From: DAOUKH01 sp965219875
Lineage (GTDB): Bacteria; Chloroflexota; Dehalococcoidia; SHYB01
NCBI GenBank assembly: GCA_965219875.1
Contig: CBDCOW010000003.1
Coordinates: 434,001 to 498,000 of the forward strand
DNA length: 64,000 nucleotides
Direction: 5' to 3'
The translations under genes and the position numbers were made by a program. The notes under the pieces are model-generated. The model saw only the letters and a list, made by a program, of their open reading frames with translations. It made no database searches and was not told where the DNA came from. This document shows, one piece after another, positions 8,263 to 16,026 of this stretch. Each line of letters opens with the position of its first letter. The first letter of the stretch is position 1.

Positions 8263-8956
8263 ACCCGACACGACCCAATGGTCCCTGCCGGGTCCGGCGG
8301 ACGCGCCCCGTGACGACCTCAAGCTACAGCTCGAGGTCTACGGCGAGACCATCCTCCTGCGGGGCTTCGACGGCGACTCCGCATGGGTCAGGACCGTCTC
8401 GGCGGACGAGATAGCCAACGTGTTCACCCAGCACCTGGGCTTCTCCTCGGGGCTGCTGCCCCAGGAGGCCCTCTGGTGGAACCAGGGCGAGACCGGGCAG
8501 GTGGTGGCCCTCTGGCGGCCGCCGCAGGTGTGGTCCGTGGCCCTGCAACGGGAGGCGTTCAAGCCTCCCGCCCGGCTCCGGCTTCCCATGCCGGGGCTGG
8601 TCTTCGTCTGCTCGCCGGGCCGTGCGCCCTGGGTCTACGCCGCAACACAGCGGCCCACCGACCCCGAGCAGCGTCTCTTCCGGGCCCCGGCCTTCAACGT
8701 CTTCAGGGACGGGCGGGTCTGCCCCGGGAGCCACAGGTTCCCCGAGGAGGTGGACCTGATACCGGAAGGCTTCTTCCAGTCCTTCTTCTCCCTTACCGGA
8801 GACACCCACAACCGCTCGAAGAAGCACCCCGAAAACCTGCAAGTGCTATGGGAGGAGATTGATGGACAGACCGAATACCCGATGGAGGACCTTGTTCCCC
8901 AGTGTACGGTGGCCCAGGCTATCGCGGTCTCCGAAGGGAGACGGGGCTACCGCTAG
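8252..8956 (+). CDS. PRTRC system protein B (E2-like)
   Basis: This 234-residue protein carries the signature of PRTRC protein B: paired beta-rich halves, the segment APAFNVFRDGRVCPGSH (Cys157) and a C-terminal FFSLTGDTHNRS then LWEEI. The position of Cys157, just after a GRV turn, resembles the catalytic Cys site of E2-type conjugating proteins (compare GRICAPWN at 32744-33187). From memory, the family has been proposed to be a derived E2; I treat that as a hypothesis. AAGGAAAGGAGG lies upstream of the start. It overlaps the PRTRC A gene. Confidence 0.78.
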   Translation: MSNEPDTTQWSLPGPADAPRDDLKLQLEVYGETILLRGFDGDSAWVRTVSADEIANVFTQHLGFSSGLLPQEALWWNQGETGQVVALWRPPQVWSVALQREAFKPPARLRLPMPGLVFVCSPGRAPWVYAATQRPTDPEQRLFRAPAFNVFRDGRVCPGSHRFPEEVDLIPEGFFQSFFSLTGDTHNRSKKHPENLQVLWEEIDGQTEYPMEDLVPQCTVAQAIAVSEGRRGYR

Positions 8957-9587
8957 CTCAGCGCCGGGGCCGGTGGGCTACCTGGTCAACCACCCCGGCG
9001 GCTTGGCGGGAGTCCACGGCATCGGCTACGACTACGTTCTCGGCGCTGGCGGCCTCTACGTCCAGTCCGAGAGCGCCCACCTGACGGCGCGGGTAACCGT
9101 CGCCCCCTGCACGGTGCGGGGCCTCGCTCCCGTGACCGAGAAGGTGCAGCTCACCCACGGCCCCATCCCGTCGCAACTCTTCGAGCTGGGGCTTCGCTGG
9201 TTCCAGGACGACCCGGACACCGAGCGGCTGTTTGCCGTGCGCTGGAACGGGGACGGCTACCGGCTGGTGGTCCCCCCGCAGGCGGGGACCGCAACGAGAC
9301 TCGCCTACGTGCCACCCGCCGGGGTGGTCGTCGAGTTCCACTCTCACGGAGGCTCCCGCGCCTTCTTCTCGGCCACCGACGACCGGGACGAGCAGGGCTT
9401 CCGCATCTACGGCGTCGTCGGACGCCTCGACGCCCCACTACCGGAGCTGCGGCTCCGGGTCGGGGTCTACGGCCACTTCGCCCCGGTGGACTGGCCGCAG
9501 GTCTTCGACGGCCCCGTCCCGGACATCCGGCTCATGGACGCAGAGTCGGAGTCAACACAAGACAAAAATCCAACGACAAGGAGGTGA
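8862..9587 (+). CDS. PRTRC system protein A (JAB/JAMM peptidase-like)
   Basis: The start at ATG 8862 has GGAGGAGAT just upstream; it overlaps the end of the B gene by 95 bases. Of the 241 residues, the C-terminal half holds VVVEFHSHGGSRAFFSATDD, with HSH at residues 160-162 and a downstream Ser/Asp pair, the JAMM zinc site. JAMM proteins cleave isopeptide or C-terminal tails of ubiquitin-like proteins in related systems, so protein C is the natural candidate partner. That link is inference. The N-terminal ~90 residues look less conserved. Confidence 0.82.
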   Translation: MDRPNTRWRTLFPSVRWPRLSRSPKGDGATASSAPGPVGYLVNHPGGLAGVHGIGYDYVLGAGGLYVQSESAHLTARVTVAPCTVRGLAPVTEKVQLTHGPIPSQLFELGLRWFQDDPDTERLFAVRWNGDGYRLVVPPQAGTATRLAYVPPAGVVVEFHSHGGSRAFFSATDDRDEQGFRIYGVVGRLDAPLPELRLRVGVYGHFAPVDWPQVFDGPVPDIRLMDAESESTQDKNPTTRR

Positions 9588-9594
9588 ACTGAAG

Positions 9595-10404
9595 ATGCCC
9601 TACTACCTGGACAACGCATTCCTGCTGGACAACCCCTGGATCACCGTGGTGGGCTGCGGCGGGACCGGCGGCTTCGTGGCAGAGGGCCTCTGCCGCCTCT
9701 TCCAGGGGCGGGAGGCCACCATCGTCCTGGTCGACCACGACCGGGTGGAGCCCCACAACCTGCTGCGGCAGAACTTCTACGCAGAGGACGTGGGCAAGTT
9801 CAAGAGCCAGGCCCTCGCCGACCGGCTGGCCAGGGCCTTCCGGCGGCCTGTCGGCTACTCGGTGTACGCCTTCCGGGAGGAGGACTCCCAGTCCGATGGG
9901 GGCCGCTACCCCGGCCTTCCCCCCTACGGGAACTCCCTGCTCATCGGCTGCGCAGACAACGCCGCGGCGCGCAGGGCGATGGCCGAGTCCCTGCCGGGCG
10001 ACCCGCGCCGGTGGCTCATCGACGCGGGCAACGACACCAACTGGGGGCAGGTACTTATAGGCAACGTCGCCGACCGGGACTTCGGGGACGAACAAGCCTT
10101 CGCGGGCGAGACCTGCCACCTGCTCCCCGCGCCCACGGTGCAGCGGCCCGACCTGCTGACCGCCGTGTCGACCAGGCCGCCGGACGTGGACTGCGCGGCC
10201 GCCCTCGACCTCACCGACCAGGACCCGACCATCAACCAGATGATGGCGTCGCTGGTCTTACAAGTGGTCCGCCGCATGGTGGCGGGCTCCTGCCCCTTCA
10301 TGGGTCTCTACCTGGACATGGAGCAAGGGACGGTCACCCCGACCTACGCCACCCCGGAGACGGTGGCGCGGGTGGCGCGGTCCCACTCCGAGCCAGCGTC
10401 CTAG
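9595..10404 (+). CDS. PRTRC system ThiF-family adenylating protein
   Basis: ATG 9595 follows AAGGAGGTG. The 269-residue protein has the ThiF/E1 nucleotide site VVGCGGTGGFVAEGL (GxGxxG at 20-26), then VLVDHDRVEPHNLLRQNF with the conserved Asp, Asn and Arg. There is no clear CxxC zinc pair and no strong catalytic Cys candidate, apart from CHLLPAP and DVDCA. E1-type enzymes adenylate the C-terminus of a Ubl. The partner here would be PRTRC C. It lies in order after C, B and A. Confidence 0.88.
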   Translation: MPYYLDNAFLLDNPWITVVGCGGTGGFVAEGLCRLFQGREATIVLVDHDRVEPHNLLRQNFYAEDVGKFKSQALADRLARAFRRPVGYSVYAFREEDSQSDGGRYPGLPPYGNSLLIGCADNAAARRAMAESLPGDPRRWLIDAGNDTNWGQVLIGNVADRDFGDEQAFAGETCHLLPAPTVQRPDLLTAVSTRPPDVDCAAALDLTDQDPTINQMMASLVLQVVRRMVAGSCPFMGLYLDMEQGTVTPTYATPETVARVARSHSEPAS

Positions 10405-10449
10405 ATCACTGCGTTCACGAATCCAATCAGAGAACAACAAGGAGAAATC

Positions 10450-10842
10450 ATGTCTGACAAGAACGGAACCACCACCACGACCACGACCTGGCAGGACAAC
10501 CACAGCGGGCTCCGCAGGCACAAGCTGATGACCAAAGAGCTTGCCGACACCATCCCGCCCCTGTACGCCAATGACGGCGCGGACGACCCCGACGCCGTCG
10601 TCGCCAGGGTGAAGTTTTTCAGCCCGTACAACGGCTGGCGCTGGTACGTCACCGAGTGGGACGCCGAGACCGGAACGTGCTTCGGCCTCGTCGAAGGGTT
10701 TGAGACAGAGTTGGGGTACTTTGACCTGACCGAGCTGGCTGAGGTAACCGTGTTCGGCAAGGTCCCCGCCGTGGAGCGCGACCTGTACTGGAAGCCGCAG
10801 ACCCTCGGCGAGATCAGGAGACAGTCGAGACTCGCGGCATAA
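10450..10842 (+). CDS. DUF2958 domain protein
   Basis: This 130-residue protein shows the DUF2958 pattern: LMTKELADTIPPLYA, then VVARVKFFSPYNGWRWYVTE, CFGLVEGFETELGYFDL and DLYWKPQTL. Function is unknown. The family is common on plasmids and ICEs beside DNA methylases and SNF2 helicases, which agrees with this neighbourhood. CAAGGAGAAA precedes the ATG. Confidence 0.88.
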   Translation: MSDKNGTTTTTTTWQDNHSGLRRHKLMTKELADTIPPLYANDGADDPDAVVARVKFFSPYNGWRWYVTEWDAETGTCFGLVEGFETELGYFDLTELAEVTVFGKVPAVERDLYWKPQTLGEIRRQSRLAA

Positions 10843-10876
10843 GCGAAGGGAGAAGACTCAAAGGAAAGGAGCAACC

Positions 10877-11416
10877 ATGCCTGACGACAACGGAACGGAA
10901 GCAACCCGCTCGGATGCCCCGAGCACCGACGAGAGTCTCTTCGGCGAAGCGGCGGACGACACGGAAGCCGCGGTTGACGACGAGCAGGACGCCAATGAGG
11001 AGACCGAACAGGACTCGCAGGGCGCTGACGACGCCGAGGGGCAGGACGCAAGCAAGGAGGCCTCACAGGACCCGCAGAATTCCGATGACGCCGAGAACCA
11101 AGCCGATACATCGGATGACCTGAAGGTCGTGGTATCCATCAAGGGCGGCAGGGCCACCATCGGCGTGCAACAGCCCTCGTCGGACCCCCATATCGAGACT
11201 TTCGACGACCCTGACCTCTCCGGGCTGACCCAGGAGGTCCCGGCGGTGATCGAACGGGCGCGGGCCAAGTGGGAGGACGAACCGAAGCATCCGGCCCACG
11301 AGAGACCCGCTCCCCCGGCCAGGCGTCGGAACCGGCGTGAGCAGGGGACGGCGCAGGCCGGGACCGCCGAGGGAGACGCGGAGCAACAGCAGCCGGAGAC
11401 GCTCCGGCTGTTCTAA
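10877..11416 (+). CDS. Acidic protein, PRTRC protein E-like
   Basis: The first ~80 residues are highly acidic and disordered (Asp, Glu, Ala, Gln repeats). A small core follows (LKVVVSIKGGRATIGVQ, then FDDPDLSGL and VPAVIERARAKW), then a basic Arg-rich tail and the ending LRLF. The core resembles my recollection of PRTRC protein E, and the position at the end of the cassette fits, but the match is weak. AAAGGAAAGGAGC precedes ATG 10877. A strong hairpin follows the gene. Confidence 0.5.
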   Translation: MPDDNGTEATRSDAPSTDESLFGEAADDTEAAVDDEQDANEETEQDSQGADDAEGQDASKEASQDPQNSDDAENQADTSDDLKVVVSIKGGRATIGVQQPSSDPHIETFDDPDLSGLTQEVPAVIERARAKWEDEPKHPAHERPAPPARRRNRREQGTAQAGTAEGDAEQQQPETLRLF

Positions 11417-11418
11417 GG

Positions 11419-11449
11419 GAGCCGGTCGGCGCGGGACGCTTGGCCGCAA
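11419..11449 (+). repeat. 31-bp direct repeat, right copy
   Basis: It begins three bases after the stop codon of the preceding gene and matches 6880-6910 with two mismatches. There the same sequence is coding; here it is not. Confidence 0.8.
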
Positions 11450-11455
11450 CACACA

Positions 11456-11484
11456 GGGGGGACACCGAATCACGGTGTCCCCCC
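11456..11484 (+). terminator. 12-bp hairpin ending the PRTRC block
   Basis: GGGGGGACACCG pairs perfectly with CGGTGTCCCCCC around a five-base loop. It is the strongest hairpin in the left region, but a U-tract comes only ~25 bases later (CCTTTTTT at 11506-11513). It lies between convergent genes and could stop transcription from the left. Confidence 0.6.
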
Positions 11485-11543
11485 CTGCTCGTCGATGTAT
11501 GCGGCCTTTTTTGCGTTTCAGGCCGATGCCGTCGCCGGCCGCC

Positions 11544-11789
11544 TCAGTCGGCGAACAGGTGGCCGAGGCCCAGCGAGTCCGCCAGGTCCTGTAGCAACTT
11601 CAGATGCCGATAGTTGGGCCGCACTCCTCGCTGCCTCCAACGCCTTACTGTGACAGGATCGACGCCGAGACGACGGGCGATCTCCACCCACGACAGGCCG
11701 GAAGCGTGCTTGAACCACACCAGCCGCTGCGGGAAGTCGTCTAGGAAGGCGTGGGTCTCTCTGCTGTGGTATACGCGCTGTCGAGGCAT
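11544..11789 (-). CDS. Small helix-turn-helix protein
   Basis: The ATG at 11789 gives 81 residues. The frame continues upstream without recognisable protein. The centre reads LSWVEIARRLGVDPVTVRRWRQRG, here cited in parts: helix WVEIARRLGV and recognition helix PVTVRRWRQRG. This is a clear HTH of the XRE/MerR-like class, followed by a short helical tail (LLQDLADSLGLGHLF). It is likely a DNA-binding regulator. No partner gene is adjacent on its strand. Confidence 0.75.
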   Translation of the reverse strand: MPRQRVYHSRETHAFLDDFPQRLVWFKHASGLSWVEIARRLGVDPVTVRRWRQRGVRPNYRHLKLLQDLADSLGLGHLFAD

Positions 11790-11941
11790 GGAGCCGGTCC
11801 TCTCCGTAGGACATTCGGAAGCCTCCCCGGATGGCAACGTCCAAGCCCTTCGGCATACGCGGAGCGCAGGCGTCTGCTGTCTGTCCATCCCTAGGGGGGA
11901 GGGCGAATCCACCCCGAGGGAAGCCATCGTCCTCCCCCTAT

Positions 11942-11966
11942 CCCGCCATGTATGCGGGCTCTTTTT
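11942..11966 (+). terminator. Rho-independent-like terminator
   Basis: CCCGC (11942-11946) and GCGGG (11954-11958) form a short stem followed by CTCTTTTT. A diverged copy of the same loop and T-run (GATGTATGCGGCCTTTTTT) sits at ~11495-11513. No plus-strand gene directly precedes this copy, so it may be a relic. Confidence 0.5.
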
Positions 11967-12001
11967 GTTGCCCGGAAGTACCGTGGGCGGGGGGCCGGTT
12001 T

Positions 12002-15000
12002 CTATTCGTACAAAATGAGACTGTCGCGCTGGTTCACCCAATCAAGCCAATTGTTGGCGAACCCGCCTCTGAGCTTGGCCAGAAGCACACGTCCCTCGGC
12101 GTGGATTACCGATCTCTCGACGTCGATGTAGTCTGACCATGAGGTGTCGTTAAGGACCGAGCCTTCCTCTTCGATGATCCTGCGCAGCAGTCCCACGTTC
12201 TCTTCCGCAGAGACGTCGTCGGCGTGGACCAGCACGAGGGCCATATAGTGCCCGTTCTCATCCTTGCCTGCGCCGGTGGCAAACGCCTCGTAGGGACGCA
12301 GCCAGGGACCCCCCTCCGCGGCATAGTCATCCGCGTCCCAGACCTCGACGTCATCGCTCAGGAGCATGGTGTAGGCCCCCAGCCGGGACATCCCGCCTGC
12401 CAGAAGCCGGAACTCCTTCACGTCCGCCAGGGAGGCGCCCTCGTTCAGGCCAGCGTCTATCAATGCCTCCATGTCGGGAGTGCCGAGGGTGCGGAATACG
12501 TACTCGTCCAGGACGGCGATACGCCCCCCTCTGCCAGTCTCGTCGAAGGCCGGGGGCGCGAATCTCAGTTGCGGATTGAAGGCGTAGTCCTCGCCCCAGC
12601 TATAGTAGGAGACGCCCCCGTACTCCTCCCGGCTGGGCGGTTCGCACTCGGGGCAGGACTCCAGGGCCTTGCCGGTAGCCTGGGGGTCGAAGCGGCCCCG
12701 GACTACATCCAGGGTGGCGGGGAGCGCAAGGGCTACAATGCTCTGGTCCATGCTCCGCACGTCGAAGGCAAGATGTCGGAGATTCTCAGCCGTAAAGTTC
12801 CTGTATTGGTTGAACGGGCCGAAGAATGAAATGGCCCCAAACCCCGTGACCGGGGGATCGTCGGCCTCCTCCGCGAATCCTGTTGGAGGAGGCCGCTCGT
12901 AGAATTCCGCCAGCGCATCCTCGTCGTCCCCCGGCCCAGGCAGGGGGATGTCAAACATCTGGCGGACCAGAGCGTAGTCATTGATGTATACCTGCCGGCG
13001 CAGTTCGGGCGTGTCGGGGATAGTTCTCAACAGCCCTTCATAGGCTGTGTCCGTTGAGGCAGGCGCAGGCATGGGCGTGGCGGTCGCGGTAAAGGTGTCG
13101 AAGGAGTAGTAGGCCAGCTCCCTTCCCGCGTCGAATTGGGCAGCGAGGAAAAAGTAGGTGATGGTGATGGCTTTCCCGCCGTCGGATAGGTAGATGAGCG
13201 TAGTTCCAGACACTACGTCGCCGTCAACGTCAAATGAATACTCAAGGATGGCTGCCGGGAGACCCTGCGCCGTCTGCACGATTTCTCTCGTGATGACCTT
13301 CTGCCCTTCAAGCAACTCGGATTCAAGTGCGTCGGCGTACTCCGTCAAGGAGACGAGAACGCCCTCCTCGACATATATCAGAATTCCGCCGTTCCCCTCT
13401 GGATCGTGAGCTTCGAAAACCTTGCCGTCTGACGAGTCCGTCTCTTCTACCCAGTGCGCCGGCACCTGCACCTCGAAGTAGCCCAACGGGTCTTCGAGAA
13501 CCAGCATCTCCCCAAAGGGGCTCTCCACTCCCTGCCCCTCGACTACCTGTGAGCCGGTTGGCACGTGTACTGTTTCCGTACCAACCGGCGCCCGTTCCAC
13601 CGACAGGTAGTAACCACCAAAGCTATCGCCCACCGCGTCGGTGACGACGATGAAATACTCTCCGGTATTCGGGGCGCGATAGACCAGTTCGGAGTTTAGC
13701 CCGGACAGCCCTCCTCCGCTGTCGTCGTCAGAGACCACCTGATCGTCTCGGGAGTTAGGGAAGTCGACGGCAAGGAGAGTGTCCACATTGATAGAGTCAG
13801 TGGAAATCCTTACCGTCTCTCCCTCCTCCAGGCGGATTGAATACCAGTCCAGGTCGAAGAAGAAGTCGAGGTTTCCAACAACTGTTTCTCCTACCGCGAT
13901 AGTCCGGCCGTCATCCGGGTCATGGAAGGGCTTCAATCCAACAGTGCTGGTCAGGTCGAAGCTGGCTGATTCTCCCGCGAACAACTCGACTTGCAGGAAA
14001 TGAACCCCGTCCACCAACAACTCCACTGTCCCGGACTCAATACCGGTTGCGACGCCGTCCACTTCCAAGAGCAACCCGGATGGGTCGTACACCCGGAACA
14101 ACCCATCTTCCGGGCCGTCGATCTCGGCTTGGAGTATCGTTCCCGCCGTTGCGTCCAAGACGAAGGTGCGGGAGTCCCAGACGTTGGCCAAGTCCACGTA
14201 GAACTCGAAGGCGACGCCCCCGGCTGGCAACCGGCGGTCACCCAGCCCGGACGTGTACTCGCCCTGAATCAGCCGCTCCACGATGGGCGCAATGTCAGCC
14301 GCCGATGTCGCCAGCCCGAACCCGGCCTCGCTGAAAGAAAACGTGGATATGCCGACTACCTGCCCCTGGGTGTCGACCAGCGCCCCGCCGCTCTGACCGC
14401 CCGCAATGGCCGCGTCGGTCTGGAGATAGGTCATCCCAAGGCGCTCCCACTCGCGGAAACGCGAGAGGATGCCGCGGGTGATGCTAGGCTCCGGGAGCTC
14501 GTCCACTTCGGCGGGGTATCCCACCAGAAACAGCTCGCTGCCGGGGGCCAAGTCCTCTCCATCGCCCAGTTGCAATGGGCCACCGCCTTTCACCCCCAAC
14601 GGACGAGCCGGTACGTCCACCGGGCCGAGCACCGCCAGGTCTGCCATGGAGTCCCACCCCACGACCGGCACGTTCTGCAACACCTGGTCGTCGGGAAATA
14701 CGACCCAGACCGCCTGGTAGGGCCATACCACGTGGTAGTTGGTTACTACGTAACCGCCTTCGATCAGGACGCCGCTCCCGGTACCCGTTGGCGTTTCAAT
14801 GAACGGTATCGAAGGGGAGACAAGCGAATACACTTCGGCAGCCGTCAATTGTGCGGTGGGAGTCCCTTCGCAGAAGGGCAGCCCTCCCAGGTTGGAATGG
14901 TCCATATCCAACTGGTCTCGCAAACTTGTTGGTACGCACCCGCTCAACTGGTTCTCAGAGAGGAACAGCTCTTGCAGGTTGACGAGGTTGCCCAACTCCG

Positions 15001-15766
15001 CCGGTATCTCGCCACCCAACTGGTTCTCATAGAGCCACAGTTGTATCAGGTTTGAGAGGCTGCCCAACTCCGGCGGTATCTCGCCGGTCAACTCGTTCCC
15101 GTCGAGGTACAGACTTCGCAGATTAGAGAGGCTGCCCAATTCCGGCGGTATCTCTCCGCTCAACTGATTACCGATGAGGTCCAGCAATTCTAGGTTGGTA
15201 AGGCTGCCCAGATCCGGCGGTATCGTCCCACGCAACTGGTTCCCATGGAGGTACACCCATTCAAGGTTTGAGAGGCTGCCCAGTTCGGCCGGTATCTCCC
15301 CGGTCAACTGGTTCTCACGAAGGTCCAGCCCCGTGACCCGTCCGTTGCGGTCAGTGATTACGCCGTGCCATTCCCCCAGAGGAGCATTGCTCAGCCAGTT
15401 GTCGTTGCTCGTCCAGTTGGCTCCATCCGTCGCTTCGTAGAGCGCCACCAGCGCGGCCCTATCAACTGCGGCGGGCGTGGGGGTGTCCGTTGGCGCGGCA
15501 GTCGGAGTCGCTGTTGGCTCCGGCGTGGGGGTGTCCGTGAGTGTGGCGGTCGGAGCAGCCGTTGGCTCCGACGTGGGGGTGCTCGTTGGAGTGGCGGCCG
15601 TAGTAGCCGTTGGCTCCGGCGTGGGTGTGCTCGTTGGAATGGCGGTCGGAGCAACCGTTGGCTCCGGCGTGGGGGCCGGATCGTCGCTGCAGGCGCTTAG
15701 AACGACGGCGATGGCCAGAACTGCCACGACTGCGAGCTGGCGGATGCCAAGAGGGGATACGGTCAT
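12002..15766 (-). CDS. Lipoprotein with LRR and trypsin-like serine protease domains
   Basis: This 1254-residue protein starts with a lipoprotein signal (lipobox LSAC, Cys26). A long Thr-Pro-rich linker with TPTPEPT units follows (about 30-98). Then come plant-type leucine-rich repeats with the unit GEIPPELGSLSNL (about 115-290). Next is a trypsin/HtrA-like protease with His345 (TNYHVV), Asp376 (MADLAVL) and Ser459 (GGQSGGAL), so the triad is intact. Beta-rich PPC-like domains and an uncharacterised C-terminal domain (about 920-1254) complete it. It would be anchored outside the cell membrane, acting on extracellular proteins. Its ATG overlaps the upstream gene's stop (ATGA), so the two are coupled. 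Confidence 0.85.
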   Translation of the reverse strand: MTVSPLGIRQLAVVAVLAIAVVLSACSDDPAPTPEPTVAPTAIPTSTPTPEPTATTAATPTSTPTSEPTAAPTATLTDTPTPEPTATPTAAPTDTPTPAAVDRAALVALYEATDGANWTSNDNWLSNAPLGEWHGVITDRNGRVTGLDLRENQLTGEIPAELGSLSNLEWVYLHGNQLRGTIPPDLGSLTNLELLDLIGNQLSGEIPPELGSLSNLRSLYLDGNELTGEIPPELGSLSNLIQLWLYENQLGGEIPAELGNLVNLQELFLSENQLSGCVPTSLRDQLDMDHSNLGGLPFCEGTPTAQLTAAEVYSLVSPSIPFIETPTGTGSGVLIEGGYVVTNYHVVWPYQAVWVVFPDDQVLQNVPVVGWDSMADLAVLGPVDVPARPLGVKGGGPLQLGDGEDLAPGSELFLVGYPAEVDELPEPSITRGILSRFREWERLGMTYLQTDAAIAGGQSGGALVDTQGQVVGISTFSFSEAGFGLATSAADIAPIVERLIQGEYTSGLGDRRLPAGGVAFEFYVDLANVWDSRTFVLDATAGTILQAEIDGPEDGLFRVYDPSGLLLEVDGVATGIESGTVELLVDGVHFLQVELFAGESASFDLTSTVGLKPFHDPDDGRTIAVGETVVGNLDFFFDLDWYSIRLEEGETVRISTDSINVDTLLAVDFPNSRDDQVVSDDDSGGGLSGLNSELVYRAPNTGEYFIVVTDAVGDSFGGYYLSVERAPVGTETVHVPTGSQVVEGQGVESPFGEMLVLEDPLGYFEVQVPAHWVEETDSSDGKVFEAHDPEGNGGILIYVEEGVLVSLTEYADALESELLEGQKVITREIVQTAQGLPAAILEYSFDVDGDVVSGTTLIYLSDGGKAITITYFFLAAQFDAGRELAYYSFDTFTATATPMPAPASTDTAYEGLLRTIPDTPELRRQVYINDYALVRQMFDIPLPGPGDDEDALAEFYERPPPTGFAEEADDPPVTGFGAISFFGPFNQYRNFTAENLRHLAFDVRSMDQSIVALALPATLDVVRGRFDPQATGKALESCPECEPPSREEYGGVSYYSWGEDYAFNPQLRFAPPAFDETGRGGRIAVLDEYVFRTLGTPDMEALIDAGLNEGASLADVKEFRLLAGGMSRLGAYTMLLSDDVEVWDADDYAAEGGPWLRPYEAFATGAGKDENGHYMALVLVHADDVSAEENVGLLRRIIEEEGSVLNDTSWSDYIDVERSVIHAEGRVLLAKLRGGFANNWLDWVNQRDSLILYE

Positions 15767-16026
15767 TTCCGTGGTCTCCTTTCACTTGACCGCGTAGGCG
15801 GGGGTGTGTCCGTGGGAGTGGCGGCGGGAGCACCCGTTGGCGTGTCCGCCGGGGCAGGGGCGACGGCAGGCGTCGTGGTGAAAGTGGGACTCGGAGCGGT
15901 ACCGGCTGACCGAGTAGGCGCGGCAGCCCCGGAGGGCTGACCATCGGAAGACTGGAAGAGTGAGCATCCGGCCAAGAGTACGGCGAGCATCACGCCGGCG
16001 ACCGGACTGGTGACGGACCTCGGCAT
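15763..16026 (-). CDS. Small Pro/Thr-rich lipoprotein
   Basis: This 87-residue protein has a signal peptide with lipobox LAGC and a disordered Ala/Pro/Thr-rich rest (TPTDTPPPT) ending in a basic RRPRK. The linker resembles that of the downstream protease lipoprotein, with which it overlaps by four bases. It may be a truncated duplicate of that protein's N-terminus. AGGAAATG-type spacing upstream fits translation. Confidence 0.6.
   Translation of the reverse strand: MPRSVTSPVAGVMLAVLLAGCSLFQSSDGQPSGAAAPTRSAGTAPSPTFTTTPAVAPAPADTPTGAPAATPTDTPPPTRSSERRPRK

Noticed and set aside
15470..15680. Regularly repeated GTTGGCTCCGGCGTGGG units looking like a CRISPR array.
   Set aside because: The units are the coding sequence of the Thr-Pro-rich linker in a lipoprotein gene, with no unique spacers and no cas genes.
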